64,000 nucleotides of DNA, taken from positions 1 to 64,000 of the forward strand of contig JAFKHH010000024.1 of NCBI GenBank assembly GCA_017306865.1, written 5' to 3'. How positions within the stretch are numbered: position 1 is the first letter of the stretch; each line of letters begins with the position of its first letter. This stretch comes from Filimonas sp. (lineage in GTDB: Bacteria; Bacteroidota; Bacteroidia; Chitinophagales; Chitinophagaceae). Both the position numbers and the translations under genes were made by a program. Shown here piece by piece: positions 62,855 to 64,000 of the stretch. The notes beneath the pieces are model-generated. The model was not told the origin of the DNA and did no database searches. It saw only the letters and a list, made by a program, of their open reading frames with translations.

Positions 62855-63841
62855 ATGCATTTCGCAATACTATACAAATGGGTTTTCCTGCTATTGCCAT
62901 TACCACTGGTGATCTATTTTTTATTGCCGCCACTGAAGAAACGCCGGGCTGGCCTGATCGTTCCTTTTTTCAGGCGTGCGACTGTAGTGTCCGGGCAAAC
63001 GCCACGAAAAAGAGGCTGGATTGCACGTCGTAATTTTTTTGGCTGGATAGCATTGTTCTTATGCTGGTGTTGTTTGCTCGCAGCGTTATCAATGCCACAC
63101 CTGGTAGGTCAGCCGGGTAAGAAGACCAAAACTGTAAGAAGCTTTTTAATAGCGGCGGATATATCGTTTAGCATGGCGGAGCGTGATTGGGTTGTAGATG
63201 GGAAGCGTGAGTCGAGATGGGATGCCGTAAAATCTATTATGCAGGATTTTGTGAAGAATAGAAAGAGCGACCAGGTGGGGCTGATTATGTTTGGTACACA
63301 TGCGTACCTGCAAGCGCCTCTGACAACAGATCTGAGCGCGATCAGTTGGTTAATGGACCAGACTGAAGTAGGTATGGCAGGACAAATGACGAGCATTGGT
63401 GATGCGATTGCGTTTAGTATAAAAGTATTTAAGGAAGATACCATTAAACAGAAGATCATGTTGTTGCTGACAGATGGTATAGATGCAGGTAAGGCCATAC
63501 AGCCGCTGGATGCAGCGCAGGCTGCTCGAAAAGATTCCATCGTGATCTATACATTGGGAATAGGAAAAGCAAAAGGTAGTGGTGGATATGACCTGGATGA
63601 AAAAACATTGCGTGATATAGCCAACGTAACGGAAGGGAAATATTTCAATGCAATGGACGAAGGGCAGTTAAAAAATGTGTATAAAGAGTTGGATAAGCTG
63701 CAGCCGGTGGTATATGAAGAGGATGTGAACAAGCCCAAAAAGTGGTTATACATGTATCCGCTTGCTGTGGCAATAATAATAGGCTTAGCGTTTCACCTGG
63801 TCAGTGGAGTGGTGAGTTTGTTTAGAGGCGATGTGTCGTGA
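62855..63841 (+). CDS. VWA-domain inner-membrane protein (BatA-like)
   Basis: The 328-residue protein has an N-terminal membrane helix pair (about 7-24 and 62-80), a von Willebrand A domain (about 96-285) with MIDAS D102-I-S-F-S106, a central MTSIGDA loop and LLTDGIDAG, and a C-terminal membrane helix (about 302-322). This is the BatA plan. BatA and its partners, with MoxR, form a membrane complex linked to stress or oxygen tolerance in Bacteroidota. A second VWA gene would be expected next but is not in the remaining 159 bases. Confidence 0.92.
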   Translation: MHFAILYKWVFLLLPLPLVIYFLLPPLKKRRAGLIVPFFRRATVVSGQTPRKRGWIARRNFFGWIALFLCWCCLLAALSMPHLVGQPGKKTKTVRSFLIAADISFSMAERDWVVDGKRESRWDAVKSIMQDFVKNRKSDQVGLIMFGTHAYLQAPLTTDLSAISWLMDQTEVGMAGQMTSIGDAIAFSIKVFKEDTIKQKIMLLLTDGIDAGKAIQPLDAAQAARKDSIVIYTLGIGKAKGSGGYDLDEKTLRDIANVTEGKYFNAMDEGQLKNVYKELDKLQPVVYEEDVNKPKKWLYMYPLAVAIIIGLAFHLVSGVVSLFRGDVS

Positions 63842-64000
63842 TGTATTCACCGCAGAGACGCAGAGGGCGGGGAGATTCGCAGAGAAAGAAATAACCACAG
63901 CGGCACAGAAACACAGAAGTGCTTATTTGTGCCTTTGTAGCAAAAGAAACTCTGCATAGCTTTTGTAGTCAGTGGTGAATGAACTTGTTGGTAGTGAGTT
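63842..64000. repeat. Repeat tract at the window edge
   Basis: CACCGCAGAGACGCAGAGGGCGG (broken as CACCGCAGAGACG and CAGAGGGCGG), TTCGCAGAGAAAG and AACCACAGCGGCACAG belong to the purine-rich repeat family. TGGTGAATGAAC and TTGGTAGTGAGTT at the end recall the AATCGTGA family. No gene is seen. Confidence 0.7.

Overview
The window looks like the chromosome of a Bacteroidota bacterium, most likely family Chitinophagaceae. This rests on a SusC/SusD pair with DUF5689, a PorP/SprF protein beside a gliding-motility (type IX secretion, type B) C-terminal domain protein, SprB repeats, many short lipobox lipoproteins, promoters of the TAnnTTTG type, few Shine-Dalgarno sites and an AT-leaning coding style. 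No rRNA, tRNA, CRISPR array, complete insertion sequence or phage gene was recognised. The assignment is made from protein families only.

Layout: 0-2.7 kb is the C-terminal end of an RHS polymorphic toxin with a candidate periplasmic immunity gene. 2.9-6.2 kb has a PAP2 phosphatase/ArnT-like glycosyltransferase pair, a thioesterase and a lone receiver protein. 6.2-7.5 kb is repeat-filled. 7.5-10.5 kb has a lipoprotein, an ECF sigma factor translationally coupled to a membrane-anchored beta-barrel protein, and a small secreted protein. 10.8-17 kb carries a 1600-residue PKD-repeat type IX cargo with its PorP/SprF partner. 17-30 kb is a mixed region: AraC, HxlR, ATP-grasp, class I glutamine amidotransferase, M42 peptidase, UbiA-like protein, LuxE-like ligase, methyltransferase, a predicted metalloprotease and an EreA/ChaN-like protein. 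30.3-34.4 kb is a second type IX cargo with six nearly identical SprB repeats. 34.5-37 kb is an EamA exporter divergent from a MocR regulator. 37.3-46.8 kb is a SusC-SusD-DUF5689-metallophosphoesterase operon preceded by a GH27 alpha-galactosidase. 46.8-47.75 kb is a gene-free block of palindromes. 47.8-51.7 kb has a lone SIR2-like protein and two tandem DUF1254/DUF1214 lipoproteins. 51.9-58.2 kb has a GntR-TauE-DUF1634 operon with twin palindromic operators, a lipoprotein, an SDR/AraC pair and a persulfide-dioxygenase-like MBL/rhodanese protein. 59.1-63.8 kb has an acid phosphatase and the start of a MoxR-DUF58-DUF4381-VWA (Bat-type) operon that runs off the end.

The gaps between genes hold several dispersed repeat families that recur in both orientations: (i) purine-rich tracts built from words such as CCACCAAGACACTAAGG and CGCAAAGGACGCAAAG; (ii) a MITE-like element bounded by inverted AATCGTGAATCGTCAA-type ends; (iii) a ~215-bp element whose arms nest into a long hairpin, seen twice plus one truncated copy; (iv) clusters of small perfect palindromes. 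The strongest leads are the RHS toxin/immunity module with a transpeptidase-like Cys-His toxin domain, the nested-hairpin element, the palindrome block beside the SIR2-like gene, the paired GntR operators, and a decayed fragment of an EamA gene near 29.9 kb.
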